64,000 nt of DNA from Saprospiraceae bacterium (lineage in GTDB: Bacteria; Bacteroidota; Bacteroidia; Chitinophagales; Saprospiraceae): contig JAHDCU010000003.1 in the NCBI GenBank assembly GCA_020629715.1, positions 120,879 to 184,878 of the forward strand. Direction: 5' to 3'. The notes beneath the pieces are model-generated. The model saw only the letters and a program-made list of their open reading frames with translations, had not been told where the DNA came from and made no database searches. Within the stretch, counting starts at the first letter, position 1. Each line of letters begins with the position of its first letter. A program made the position numbers and the translations under genes. Shown here one piece after another: positions 17,379 to 27,900 of the stretch.

Positions 17379-19253
17379 TTATATCTCCTTACCCAAATAC
17401 ACAATCTGAGCTCCTTCTGCAATTTCTGTTGCTGCATTTACCTCGGTCAACATCACGATATCATCCTCATTCTGCTTTAAAAAAAGAGCTATACTATTTG
17501 AAAGAGAATTAAGTTCTGCCAAGCCAGCATCAAACTCTTCTCTAGAATTGACATTCATTTCGTTCATCTTAGGATAATCTCTAGCGACCTCACTCATCCG
17601 AATATAGTCATGACTTGGGGATAGTAAACTATCTTCCACAGTAGTGACCGTTGCGATTTCTTCCTCATTGACTAAACGGTAAGCACCGTTTTCACCATAT
17701 TGCTCCCCGTACTTATTGAGTACATAATCATTGACTACAGCACTACCTGTGAATGCAAATAAGTACCCCATATCGTTAAACTCAGTATTGTCTTTCATTT
17801 GATCCGAGTAGACATCCGCTTGAATCGCAATACTACCTTGATCTTGGGCCTTCTGAATATTTTGCACATTGGTATCTACCAGTATCACTCTTCTGCCAAG
17901 ATCACCAAGATATTTAGATATGATTCGAGCAGCAGTATTGGCACCGATGAAAAGTATACCGTTGGATTTAGTGATTCTTACACCTAATAGTTTAGCCACA
18001 AGACCTGCAGTTGTGGCATTAAGTAGTACAGTACCTAATACAATCATGAATACCAATGGAGTAATCAACTCTGCTCCTGCAAATGGAATAGCTTCACCGA
18101 GAGCCTTAGCCTCTACATTAAATGCTACCAACTTATTACCAAAAAGAGAAGCAATACCCGCTGCCACGATACCACGAGGACCAACCCATGAAACAAATAA
18201 CTTCTCATTGAGCACCAAAGGAGAATTCATTGTACTCAAGAAAACTCCTAATGGTCTTATAATTAGGATTATCGATAAAAACAGCAATGCATATTTCCAC
18301 TCTAGCAAACCTTCTAATTCATTCAAATTAATATTTGCCGCTAGTAGTATGAACAGCATAGATATAAGCAGTACTGCTAATGATTCCTTGAAGTATAGGA
18401 TCTCCTCCATATTAGGAAGATCAATGTTAGCTAATACGGTACCCATCACGACGATCGTCAAAAGTCCACTATCTGCGACTAGCAAACCAGAACCTACAAA
18501 TACTGCCAATACAATGGCTAGCGTTACAACGTTAAGTAGATAATGAGGTATCCAATGTCGCCTGACAAGCTCTCGATAAGCGAATGCAGCAATAGTACCT
18601 AATGCAAGACCCTCTAATGTAAGCGTAAGAAAGTGCTTAAAAGCCTCGGCCGTAAAAGATCCATCACCATGACCTCCATGTCCACCCGTGACCCCACTGG
18701 CAATAAATTCATATACCAAAACAGCTGCTAATGCCCCAATTGGGTCAATCAAAATACCTTCCCATTTGAGGATATTCGCTACATCTTTTTTGAGAGGAAT
18801 ATTTCTTAATATAGGCGCAATAACGGTAGGACCTGTAACAATAATCAGTCCTGCAAATAGGAATGATAAAGGCCAACTTAAGCCAATCAAAAAGTAAGTA
18901 ATAATCGCTGCTCCAAAAAAGGTAACTGCAGAACCGACCGATATGAGTTTCCCAATGATAGGTCCAATAGCTTTTATTTCATTTCGTTTGAGTGTCAAAC
19001 CTCCTTCAAATAGAATGATGCCAATAGCAAGTTCCACAAAATAAAATAGATTTTCACCAGGAAATAAACCACCACCCTGCGTAGCATCAAATATCGGGTT
19101 CAACCATTTATGCCCATCATGGGTATATAACGTGGAAAATGGACCTACAGCCAATCCTATTAATATCAATGGTAATATCGCGGGTACTTTCAACCTCCAT
19201 GCTACCCATTGTGCTAAAATTCCTAAGATGATAATACTGGCTAACTCTACCAT
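17379..19253 (-). CDS. Na+/H+ antiporter with TrkA-N domain
   Basis: A 624-residue CPA1-type cation:proton antiporter of the inner membrane. Residues 1-410 contain about 12 hydrophobic helices, including GPTVIAPILR and WEGILIDPIGALAAV, where the Asp of the IDP motif is the expected ion-binding residue. Residues about 430-540 are a TrkA-N (RCK-like) Rossmann domain beginning ILFIGANTAARIISKYLG and VILVDTN, which probably senses nucleotides or redox state; the last 80 residues resemble a small TrkA-C-like regulatory tail. A His/Gly-rich loop GGHGGHGDGS near residue 190 is a possible metal contact. It probably helps with sodium and pH balance, as expected in a marine organism. Confidence 0.87.
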   Translation of the reverse strand: MVELASIIILGILAQWVAWRLKVPAILPLILIGLAVGPFSTLYTHDGHKWLNPIFDATQGGGLFPGENLFYFVELAIGIILFEGGLTLKRNEIKAIGPIIGKLISVGSAVTFFGAAIITYFLIGLSWPLSFLFAGLIIVTGPTVIAPILRNIPLKKDVANILKWEGILIDPIGALAAVLVYEFIASGVTGGHGGHGDGSFTAEAFKHFLTLTLEGLALGTIAAFAYRELVRRHWIPHYLLNVVTLAIVLAVFVGSGLLVADSGLLTIVVMGTVLANIDLPNMEEILYFKESLAVLLISMLFILLAANINLNELEGLLEWKYALLFLSIILIIRPLGVFLSTMNSPLVLNEKLFVSWVGPRGIVAAGIASLFGNKLVAFNVEAKALGEAIPFAGAELITPLVFMIVLGTVLLNATTAGLVAKLLGVRITKSNGILFIGANTAARIISKYLGDLGRRVILVDTNVQNIQKAQDQGSIAIQADVYSDQMKDNTEFNDMGYLFAFTGSAVVNDYVLNKYGEQYGENGAYRLVNEEEIATVTTVEDSLLSPSHDYIRMSEVARDYPKMNEMNVNSREEFDAGLAELNSLSNSIALFLKQNEDDIVMLTEVNAATEIAEGAQIVYLGKEI

Positions 19254-19372
19254 GCTTCGTACTTTCTAATTATTACTAGCATACAAGGTACTATGATCTA
19301 TTCTGAAATACCAAAAAATGCGACTTCTTAAGAAAGCATTAGCGAATCCACGCATCATTGAGTTAGTCTCCA

Positions 19373-19380
19373 TACATTTG
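19373..19380 (+). promoter_or_regulatory. Candidate -7 box for prfC
   Basis: TACATTTG matches TAnnTTTG and ends only 10 bases before the prfC ATG, which would leave an almost leaderless mRNA. No -33 TTG at 17-23 bases was found. Confidence 0.3.
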
Positions 19381-19390
19381 CAGCCTGATT

Positions 19391-20977
19391 ATGAGCGTAG
19401 CAAAAGAAATAGAACGTAGAAGAACCTTTGGTATCGTATCTCACCCAGATGCCGGTAAAACCACTTTGACAGAAAAGCTGCTCCTTTTTGGTGGTGCAAT
19501 ACAAGTAGCAGGGGCTGTCAAATCCAATAAAATCAAGAAACATGCGACTTCTGATTTTATGGAAATTGAAAAACAAAGAGGGATCTCTGTAGCGACTTCT
19601 GTCATGGCATTCAACTATCGCGATCGTAAAGTGAATATCCTAGACACTCCCGGTCACAAAGATTTTGCAGAAGATACCTATCGTACCCTTACTGCTGTGG
19701 ATAGTGCAATTGTAGTCATCGATGTCGCCAAAGGTGTAGAGATGCAGACCGAAAAGCTCGTTGAAGTATGTCGTATGCGAGAGACTCCAATGATCGTATT
19801 CATCAATAAAATGGATCGAGAAGGTAAAGATGGATTCGACTTACTAGACGAAATCGAAGAAAAACTCAAACTCAAAGCATGCCCTCTAAGCTGGCCAATT
19901 GGCATGGGACAGCGCTTTCAAGGTGTATATAATATCTATAAAAAAGAGCTTGTACTGTTTAAGCAACATAGTAAACATGCTGACGAAGAAGATGCTATCG
20001 TCATATCAGATGTCAATGATCCTATCTTAGATGAAAAAGTAGGATCCGCTGCCGCTGCGGAGCTCCGAGAAGAAATTGAAGTGGTAAACGAAGTATATCC
20101 GGATTTTGATCAAGAAGCATATCTTAAGGGAGAACTCAATCCTGTATTTTTTGGGAGTGCCGTCAATAACTTTGGTGTAAAAGAACTATTGGATTGCTTC
20201 GTCGAGATTGCCCCTTCTCCTCTACCTCGAGAAACTGATCTTCGTAAAGTAGAACCACTAGATCCTAAGTTTACAGGATTCGTTTTTAAAATTCATGCCA
20301 ATATAGATCCTAAGCACCGTGACCGAATCGCGTTTTTAAGAATCTGCTCCGGTGTATTCAAGCGAAACACCAACTACTACCACGTCAGAAATGAGAAAAA
20401 ACTAAAATTCTCCAACCCTACTTCCTTCATGGCCGAACGGAAAGAGGTTATTGATGAAGCATATCCTGGAGATATCGTAGGTCTTTACGATACTGGTAAT
20501 TTCAAAATCGGCGATGGTCTTACAGAGGGTGAAAAACTACAATTTAAAGGAATACCTTCCTTCTCACCAGAGCAATTTAGGTATGTAGACAACGCTGATC
20601 CTATGAAGTCCAAGCAATTAGCTAAAGGAATTTTACAATTGATGGATGAGGGTGTTGCACAGCTATTTACGAGACAAGATACCGGACGTAAAATTATTGG
20701 TACCGTAGGTGCTCTCCAGTTTGAAGTCATCCAATATCGTCTCAAAAACGAGTACGGTGCAACCTGCTCTTACGAGCCCATCAATCTATACAAAGCTTGT
20801 TGGGTACAATGTGATGATGCAGCGGTTCTGAAAGAGTTCACAGCGAGAAGAAGACGAGATATAGCTCATGATAAAGATGGAAATCTTGTCTTCCTAGCAG
20901 AATCTGCTTGGACACTTAAGATGGCTCAGGACAATCACCCAGAGGTAGAGTTTTTCTTTAATAGTGATATGGTTTAA
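19391..20977 (+). CDS. prfC: Peptide chain release factor 3
   Basis: A 528-residue translational GTPase that recycles RF1 and RF2 from the ribosome after termination. The G1 motif is [15 protein letters not shown], the effector region follows with [11 protein letters not shown]3 is [14 protein letters not shown] (the extended form typical of RF3), and G4 is NKMDREG. The length equals the family norm and the C-terminal domain III is complete ([12 protein letters not shown]). It is a single gene with flanking gaps, read divergently from the antiporter. Confidence 0.97.
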   Translation: MSVAKEIERRRTFGIVSHPDAGKTTLTEKLLLFGGAIQVAGAVKSNKIKKHATSDFMEIEKQRGISVATSVMAFNYRDRKVNILDTPGHKDFAEDTYRTLTAVDSAIVVIDVAKGVEMQTEKLVEVCRMRETPMIVFINKMDREGKDGFDLLDEIEEKLKLKACPLSWPIGMGQRFQGVYNIYKKELVLFKQHSKHADEEDAIVISDVNDPILDEKVGSAAAAELREEIEVVNEVYPDFDQEAYLKGELNPVFFGSAVNNFGVKELLDCFVEIAPSPLPRETDLRKVEPLDPKFTGFVFKIHANIDPKHRDRIAFLRICSGVFKRNTNYYHVRNEKKLKFSNPTSFMAERKEVIDEAYPGDIVGLYDTGNFKIGDGLTEGEKLQFKGIPSFSPEQFRYVDNADPMKSKQLAKGILQLMDEGVAQLFTRQDTGRKIIGTVGALQFEVIQYRLKNEYGATCSYEPINLYKACWVQCDDAAVLKEFTARRRRDIAHDKDGNLVFLAESAWTLKMAQDNHPEVEFFFNSDMV

Positions 20978-21198
20978 AATCTACAAGGTCGATTTTGGTT
21001 CATTATTTCATACTCAAGCAACGGATAATATCCAACTTGGTATAGGCATGTTATGGAATAGATTATACAAATGCTAAAAAGAAATATATGAGGCTAAACT
21101 TGACTTTATCATAAATAATGTACTACCTCATGAAAGTTATTGTGTCTAGACCAGCGATCGGGGTTTGGGTGTTTGTTAATTATGAAATTTAATTTATT

Positions 21199-22451
21199 AT
21201 GAAAAAATTGTTGTTTTTATTAGGGGGGGGGTATCCTCTTTTTGTTGTTTTCATGTGCTAAAGAGGATGTCGTTCTAGATGATCTTTCTGAAAATCCAAC
21301 TCTAGAGGTAAGAAAAGGAGAGAAAGTATCGCGAATAGCCCAAAATGCCGCTAAGAAAAATCTTGCCAATGAACTTTCTTGTTTAGTAGCTAAAAATCCT
21401 AAAGTTTTAAATGTATTTGATAAGTTGTGTATTGCTAGTAACGAAAAGAATGATCATTATGAAGTTGAATTTTTTTTGGAATTTAGTTAAAGATGAGCCC
21501 GCTGTTGAGGGTAATTCTTTAAGTGAATTATTAATTGAGCAAAATCCATCTAATTCTGAGTTATTAGATTTCATATGTCAAAATGTACCGGCTATGACCA
21601 TCTTAAAGCTTGGTGAAGAAGATGCAACTGAGTTTGAGTCAAAAGTATATTATGATGATGATTTTGATGATCAGGATCCTAATGCCAATGTAGGATATTT
21701 TGAAAATTGTGTAGAGGGAACCACTTCAATTTTAAAGGAACCCACAAAAATTTCCTTTATCGTAAGAGAAGCAGAGAATTACTATTCACCAAATGATATG
21801 AACACTGTATTTTTTTCACAAATAACTAGACCTATTATAACAATAGGAAATGTTTGCGGAAATGATATTGTAGTGGCGATTTATGGCCCTGGTGCGGGCC
21901 CAAGTGGTCCCTCAGGCCCTGGTCCTGATCAATGTCCAGAAGAGTGTGAGCGTGATTGTGTTAACGGTACAGAAAACATTCGAAGATTTCGTGCAAGAAA
22001 TGATTATGATTCATGGAGAGGAAAAGGAGAGTTTTATATTTATTCTATTTATTCAGATGCCGTCACATATGATACAGGAGATAATGGAGAACTAGAGATT
22101 ACAGGAGGAGCTTTAGATTATGTATTTCATCAATCCGGTGGAGTAAAAGGTAATAACGAATTCTATTATCCCGATCATTCCATAATCATTTGGGACAGAG
22201 AAACTGATGGAGACCGAATGAAACATATATGGTATGAAGATGACGGTGGAGGTGAATTAACAAGAGATATTACCCTTTCTTTTGAAATTTATGGAGTAGA
22301 GTTATCATGGGATATACCAATAATATACAGAAGCAAAGACGACGAAATTGGAGAAGACATCGTGGAATATTGTCAACTAATTGATCCAAATGGATTTGAA
22401 TATCACCCAAGTTCGGATGTAGACTTTTTTATGAATGAAAGATCTCAATAA
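21199..22451 (+). pseudogene. Lipoprotein gene broken at two homopolymers
   Basis: From the ATG at 21199 translation stops at 21259 because of a run of nine G (21223-21231). With eight G the frame reads on as KKLLFLLGGGILFLLFSCAK, a proper lipoprotein signal with the Cys followed by AKEDV, resembling the acidic surface-export signal. A second shift falls at a run of eight T (21470-21477): seven T would join EVEFFWNLVKDE. With both corrected the product is 416 residues, with a Gly/Pro-rich stretch GPGAGPSGPSGPGPDQCPE and a Cys cluster near the middle, then a beta-rich second half. I do not recognise the family. Options are a decaying gene, phase variation at the G tract, or two homopolymer sequencing errors. 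Confidence 0.7.
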
Positions 22452-22478
22452 CAAAAGATAATTAATTCAAGTCACTTA

Positions 22479-22514
22479 ATCGGGATGGCGGAAAACTTCA
22501 CCATCTCGATTTAT
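22479..22514 (+). terminator. Terminator-like hairpin
   Basis: ATCGGGATGG (22479-22488) pairs with CCATCTCGAT (22501-22510) over ten positions with one G-T pair and a 12-base loop, followed by a weak T-rich tail. It sits 28 bases after the lipoprotein frame and ends just before the next gene. Confidence 0.45.
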
Positions 22515-22530
22515 CTATACTAACATTAAC

Positions 22531-23190
22531 ATGAAACTTAACCATAGTTTATATATTATTTTGATTTCTATTACATTTCTTTTTTCGGAAAAATCTAATG
22601 CACAAAGAGAAAATTCATTCTCCCTATCTGCAGGTATAGGTTTAACCCAGATACCCATTAGATTTGGTAGTTCTGATTATGAAAAACGGAATACTTTGTC
22701 CTACGAAATAAGAATTTCAAGAAATTGGAATAAATTAATTGGAGGAATTGATCTATCTGTTTATAATTATCACAGAACTGATTTTGGGTCGCCTTCTCAG
22801 ATTCAATTAGTCTTTAATCGTGATTTAACTAGAGTCATTTATACGGCACCTTTCTTACAAGAGTCCATTTCTTATAAATATTCATCAATGAGTCCATTCA
22901 TCGGCTATAACATTATAACATCAGAAAAATTTGACATTGGACTCGCTATAGGAAGTAGTTTTATTTTCGGGAGTGATTCTCGAACCCGACTTACCGCTGA
23001 GGGAGATGGCAGTCCAACAGTAGTAGGTTATCAAAAAAGTCAACGATCTGAAATCGTATGGAGAGGAATGACCAGTTTGAGAGTATCCTATAAACCAAGG
23101 AGTAATACTGCTATTGGCATAAGCCTAAAACATCAAAATGTACTAGATTATTGGTCGGCATTTATATTTTTAAAAGCCAAAGTATTTTAA
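22531..23190 (+). CDS. Outer-membrane-type protein, paralogue A
   Basis: A 219-residue protein with a signal peptide (residues 1-24, ending SNAQ) and amphipathic strands throughout that suggest a small outer-membrane beta barrel (SLSAGIGLTQIPIRFG, SPFIGYNIIT, KFDIGLAIGSSFIFG). No family is recognised. It is a relative of the next gene: both share the pattern NRDL or NNDL followed by IY, P, F and QE, and the segment SRTRLTAEGDG / SRTTLSTPGG followed by VGY and QR. It follows the broken lipoprotein gene after a hairpin, and the three may form a lineage-specific surface cluster. Confidence 0.6.
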   Translation: MKLNHSLYIILISITFLFSEKSNAQRENSFSLSAGIGLTQIPIRFGSSDYEKRNTLSYEIRISRNWNKLIGGIDLSVYNYHRTDFGSPSQIQLVFNRDLTRVIYTAPFLQESISYKYSSMSPFIGYNIITSEKFDIGLAIGSSFIFGSDSRTRLTAEGDGSPTVVGYQKSQRSEIVWRGMTSLRVSYKPRSNTAIGISLKHQNVLDYWSAFIFLKAKVF

Positions 23191-23311
23191 CATTCTAGTT
23201 ATATCCAAGTCCTTGACAGGACTAACTGTGAAAAATAAAATCGAATGATCATTTCTACTCTTTTCTGTTGAATTATACTCCTAATTGATTAAGATCTAAA
23301 CGCATGCTTTC

Positions 23312-23340
23312 TTTGGTTAAGGCAAAATCAAATACTTTTG
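23312..23340 (+). promoter_or_regulatory. Bacteroidota-type promoter
   Basis: TTTG at 23312-23315 and TACTTTTG at 23333-23340 are 17 bases apart and match the -33 and -7 elements (TTG, TAnnTTTG) recognised by the Bacteroidota primary sigma factor. The predicted transcript would begin a few bases before the ATG at 23353, so the leader is very short. Confidence 0.55.
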
Positions 23341-23352
23341 ACTCTCTCCGAA

Positions 23353-23982
23353 ATGAAAAAATTATTAATTAATCTTTCTCTATTAACATTAATTCTTTGT
23401 TCGGTAGAATCAAGGGCTCAAGTAAATTTAAGCACCTACTCCAACATTGGTATTACACAATTCCAATACAGATATGATCAATCGACAGAAGATCTGTTAG
23501 CACTTATTGTTGGTCAAGGTCTTAGAACAACAAAAAATAATTTTGGCTTATCAATCGATTTTGCGAGAATTACTTACTCCAATGTTGAAAATAATTCATT
23601 CATCCAGCTAGAATTAAATAATGATTTAAGCAACTTTATATATAATCAACCGTGGTTTCAAGAGACCACAAATATGAAATATTCGATTATTTCACTTTGC
23701 CTAGAGTATGATTTAATACTCAAAAAAAACTGGATCTTTAGACCTTCCGTTGGTGCATCATTTATTACTGGTAATACAAGTCGTACAACCCTTAGCACCC
23801 CAGGCGGTGAACCTACTACTGTTGGATACAGTAAACATCAGCGCAATGAAGTAACTCGTTTTTTCAGTGGATATATTTTAAGAAAGGTATCAGAAAAAGT
23901 TAACATTGGAATGAGATATAGAAGAGATCGTTTAGATGATTACGATAGTATATTAGTAACATGCGAATTCAAAATAAATTAG
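23353..23982 (+). CDS. Outer-membrane-type protein, paralogue B
   Basis: A 209-residue exported protein. The start at 23353 gives a normal signal peptide (KKLLINLSLLTLILCSVESRAQ); the frame is open 15 bases further up only from a TTG. The mature part is beta-rich (NIGITQFQYRYDQ, IFRPSVGASFITG) and ends in a strand, as in small outer-membrane barrels. It is a diverged paralogue of the gene at 22531, sharing the central NNDL/QE block and the SRTTL-VGY-QR block. It has its own promoter upstream. Function unknown. Confidence 0.6.
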   Translation: MKKLLINLSLLTLILCSVESRAQVNLSTYSNIGITQFQYRYDQSTEDLLALIVGQGLRTTKNNFGLSIDFARITYSNVENNSFIQLELNNDLSNFIYNQPWFQETTNMKYSIISLCLEYDLILKKNWIFRPSVGASFITGNTSRTTLSTPGGEPTTVGYSKHQRNEVTRFFSGYILRKVSEKVNIGMRYRRDRLDDYDSILVTCEFKIN

Positions 23983-24062
23983 CTCCAAAAATGGAGTTGA
24001 ATCCACTCTTTATTTGTTGGTAAAGTGAAGTTTATTTGCTGCTTTAAGGTATTTTTTTCGAG

Positions 24063-24070
24063 TATATTTG
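24063..24070 (+). promoter_or_regulatory. Candidate -7 box for the DUF6428 gene
   Basis: TATATTTG matches TAnnTTTG and lies 29 bases before the ATG at 24100. A TTTG at 24035-24038 is 24 bases upstream, slightly longer than the usual -33/-7 spacing. Confidence 0.35.
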
Positions 24071-24099
24071 ATTTATTATTAGGCCCAAATCAAATCATC

Positions 24100-24564
24100 A
24101 TGACCCTATCAGAAATCAAGAATATCCTCAAGCAATCTACCACCATAGCATTCGCATTACCAGATGGCAAACTTGTGTCTAATCACTTTCATGTGACCGA
24201 GGTAGGTAAGGTGACTAAAGACTTCATTGATTGCGGTGGCGTAAGACGATCAGAGGTCAAGGCGAACTTTCAGCTCTGGGAAGCGGATGATTATGATCAT
24301 CGGTTACATCCTGAGAAACTGGTCAGTATCATTGAATTAGCTGAAAAAGTGCTAGAACTCGGCGATCAAGAGATCGAAGTTGAATATCAAGGTGATACAA
24401 TTGGGAAATACAACCTTGCTCATGATGGTAAGCAGTTTTTACTCGTTGCTCAAAAGACTGCTTGCTTGGCCCAAGATCAGTGCATGGTGCCTGACGACAA
24501 ACCAAAATTTAATCTATCAGACCTTACGGCTAGTAGCTGTACTCCTGGTGGTGGGTGTTGTTAA
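24100..24564 (+). CDS. DUF6428 family protein, Cys-rich tail
   Basis: A 154-residue soluble protein. The ATG at 24100 gives MTLSEIKNILKQS, the family-like N-terminus; an upstream in-frame ATG at 24025 would add 25 residues that look like untranslated leader. The body reads FALPDGKLVSNHFHVTEVG, then a helix with LHPEKLVSIIELAEKVL and a beta part, and fits DUF6428. It contains eight Cys, including TACLAQDQC and the last residues SSCTPGGGCC, a likely metal-binding tail. I recall DUF6428 genes beside arsenic-resistance genes in Bacteroidota, but none is present here. Function unknown. Confidence 0.7.
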   Translation: MTLSEIKNILKQSTTIAFALPDGKLVSNHFHVTEVGKVTKDFIDCGGVRRSEVKANFQLWEADDYDHRLHPEKLVSIIELAEKVLELGDQEIEVEYQGDTIGKYNLAHDGKQFLLVAQKTACLAQDQCMVPDDKPKFNLSDLTASSCTPGGGCC

Positions 24565-24876
24565 GGCTACTTTCTATCTAAAAGGATAATTAAATCTTTT
24601 TACCTTTCGTGTCGACCGAAGTGGAGACATCTTTTAAATAATAGATAAAACTCTTGTTTATTTGTCAAGAGGTATGTCTAATGCATTAGTCTTAGTCTTG
24701 TTTATGGACCTACTTAAATGAGTATAAGACCTTATTATAATTCATTTCTCTTACTTTCAATTTAAAAGAATCCTCCGTAGAGTCGGATTGAAAAGTACGT
24801 GATTTTTCATAATATGGAAATGAACATTTGAAAAGGACTTGACATAAGAATCAACATCACCCATTCACTACAGGGC
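24565..24876. other. Intergenic region without recognised genes
   Basis: About 310 bases between the DUF6428 gene and the terminator of the convergent adhesin gene. A short stretch near 24610 contains GTCGACCGAAGTGGAGACA, reminiscent of intergenic repeats in Bacteroidota, but no second copy was seen in this window. No open frame or RNA gene is supported. Confidence 0.5.
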
Positions 24877-24910
24877 AAAAAAAATGCTGTCCCTGACGAA
24901 GGGGACAGCA
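24877..24910 (-). terminator. Rho-independent terminator of the T9SS adhesin gene
   Basis: On the minus strand a perfect nine-pair stem (TGCTGTCCC at one arm, GGGACAGCA at the other, 24885-24893 and 24902-24910) with an eight-base loop is followed by eight T. It lies 25 bases past the adhesin stop codon. Confidence 0.85.
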
Positions 24911-24935
24911 ATAGGTCTATTAAAGTTTAATAACC

Positions 24936-27900
24936 TTACTCAATCTCAATCATCTTACGAGTTGCAACATTTGTGCCACTCTCAAGCTGATAGTACATTA
25001 CGCCTTGAGCATTTAGGTCATTTTTACTTAATTGTATCTCATTATAACCTTTTGTCACTTGCATTACATTTCTGTAAACTACTTTTCCAGTCACGTCAAA
25101 AACTGAAAGTGTAGCATTTCCTGATGCAGGTACATTGAAGGATATAGTTGTCTGATTTTGGAATGGGTTTGGACTATTCTGATAAAGTTGAAAATCAGCT
25201 TTATCATTACCATCCGCATCTCTGAAGTTGAGTACTAGATCAGTCGTTTCAAGATCAGCATTGTATGCTTCTGCTTGAGTAGCTGATGAAGTCAACGTCA
25301 TCATTTCGCTAAGTAAACCCGACGTACGAGCGGTGAAGTTTATTGTGAAAAGCGTTTCCTCGGGGGATACGGTCACACCATCCACTTCATTCCAGCTCGA
25401 TGTCAGTTGTGTTGATGAGATTGAACCAAGGTTATGGTTTCTTATGTCCAGTGTACCACTTGAGACACCATTGAGTTCAATACCTTCAACGTCTAATGTA
25501 TATTGGAATCCAATAATATTGTCAAAATTTTCAGCAGCAATTACCACTTCTACTTCTTCACCAGCTACTACCTCTTGGTCGTTGGTAAAGAATGTAAGCG
25601 TTGTATTGCTTCTATTAGATACCACTGCTGATTGTGCATTGGCAGATGCTGTATTATTTACATCTCCTACTTTGATACCGATCAGCTTTTCACTCATCAT
25701 ATCACTTGTTATCTGAGATAGATAGATCTCCTCCTCGAATGGGAATGGATCACTTGCATCAGCAAATGTATAGTCTCCGTCTACAAATCTCCAACTCGTA
25801 TTGTTTGGTAACTCAGAGTGAATACCTAATATCAACTTACGTAACTCGATTAAGTCAATAGCTGATACATTTTCATCACTATTGATATCTGCAGCAATTA
25901 CCTTGTAAGCATTATCTAAGGTGGTGATACCAAGGATGTGCTTTTGGATAAGTACTAAGTCTAGTGTAGATACACCATTCATATCATCATTGTCTTTAGT
26001 ACCTCCGATAGTATAATCAATATACATTGGGTTACTATCAAATGCATACTCTCCATTGGCATCAGTCGTTTCAGCAATTGGATACCATGGTAAGTCAGTT
26101 TCTAGTTTTACTGAAGCATCTTCTATGACATCACCAGTAGGCGTCTGTACTACTCCAGAAATCATAGCTCTAGGTGCAGCACCATTACATCCTCCTTGAT
26201 TGTCAATAAGTGTAAGGAGTACTGTACAGAAATCAAAGTTTCCTTTTTCATCCCAAACATAGACTTCTACTTCTATCCTATCAGTAGGATCTGTAGGTAA
26301 GTCATCACAATCAAATGTAATCGAAGAACACTTAGTCGATGGGTCGTATGCAGGGTCACTCTCAGGTGGAGTACTTGTAAAGGTAAATCTTAGGTCATCA
26401 ATATCTGTACAGTTATCGAAACTACCTAGATCAAAATCACAAGCCCATAATTCTACCATACCGTTCTGCATTAATGCAGTGCTCAGATTTATACAGTAAG
26501 GAGTCGGCGCTTTTTTATCAACGACCATAAAAGTAGAATTACAAGAACCAACATTACCACAACCATCAGAAACTGACCACGTCACTTTATGATTACTCAT
26601 ACTACCCTCTATCGGGTTTGGTAGCGTTATACTTACTTCTTGATTAGTCGTAGTAGCCGCTACATAGAAAGGATTATTAGTAGGTAAAGAAGTACTATAT
26701 ACATAATCTATAGTTCCATCACCCCACTCATCTACTGAAATATCCCACTTCAACCAAGCACTTGCACAGTCACCAAAGTCTGCTGCTGCGTTTGTCAAAG
26801 TTACACTTGTAGCACTACATGAAGTAGAGTTGCTTGCTGAACCACCAGATATTGGTGAGTCAACCTCAAACATCAATGGACCACAGTTCAATACCTCAGG
26901 AGCAACATCGTCGCTTACTTTCACTACTTGTACATGTGACCATACACCAGTAGGTACAGATGCATTAGGATCAAACTGGCACCAATCGATTACGGTATAA
27001 TCATTTAATATTTTGAAACATGCGCCATCCTCTAATAGGAATGTATCAGACTCTACACTGTATGCGATCTGATCACATACTCCACCTACATATATAGGAG
27101 CTGTAGGAGCACCAGGTAGATCAGTACATACTACATCTTGATCAGCAGGCCATGTGATATCCCCATTGAAAGGATCTAATGCCTCGATCGTGATCGTTTG
27201 TAAACAGAAAATATTAGGAAAGCTCTTCACATACCATCTTCTGACGATAGTACCTGCTCCACAACCGTTTAGATCTGGAGTATCAGTATAAAGTACCTCA
27301 GGATTTCCACAAGTATTAAAAGCAGTAGCCGAACCTAATACTGAAAGATTATTTACGTCAGCATCACACTCTACTGTGATATCTGCTGGACATAATATTG
27401 CAGGCGCAAGCTTATCCTCTACACGTACGTCTATCCAAGTTTCATTATAATTATCATCTGCAGACCCAAATGTTCCATCCATATCTCCATCATCCCAAAC
27501 TCTCAGCCATACTTTTACCATACCGAAAGGAGTACCATTCTCATCAACATCAGTCAAATCAGCACAACAGAATCTTACAAAAGCTCCATCGTCAGTATCA
27601 GTAGAAGAGTCAAATGCATGACCATCGTTGTTATATGTAATGTTTCCAGCAATATTACAAGCGTCTGTTTCTCTTCTTATTTCTAAGTGTACTGGTCCAC
27701 ATCCATCAAATGAGCCATTATCAACACTAGCAGCAAATATTTTAGCAAAACCACTGCCTGAAGTTGTACCATTCGTTAATGACACTACAAGATTTTGAGT
27801 ACCAATAGCTATAGGCGCAGTTTTATCTACCACACTTACTGTGATATCAAAATTAGTCGTATTTCCACAACAATCAGCAGCTACATAAGTAAATGTATGA

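Noticed and set aside
17799..18897. Several plus-strand frames inside the antiporter region
   Set aside because: They are antisense shadows of the antiporter gene with no family match and no start signals.
21242..21490. Separate small gene starting at TTG 21242
   Set aside because: Its first residues are the end of a lipoprotein signal (LLFSC), so it is the middle part of the broken gene, not a gene of its own.
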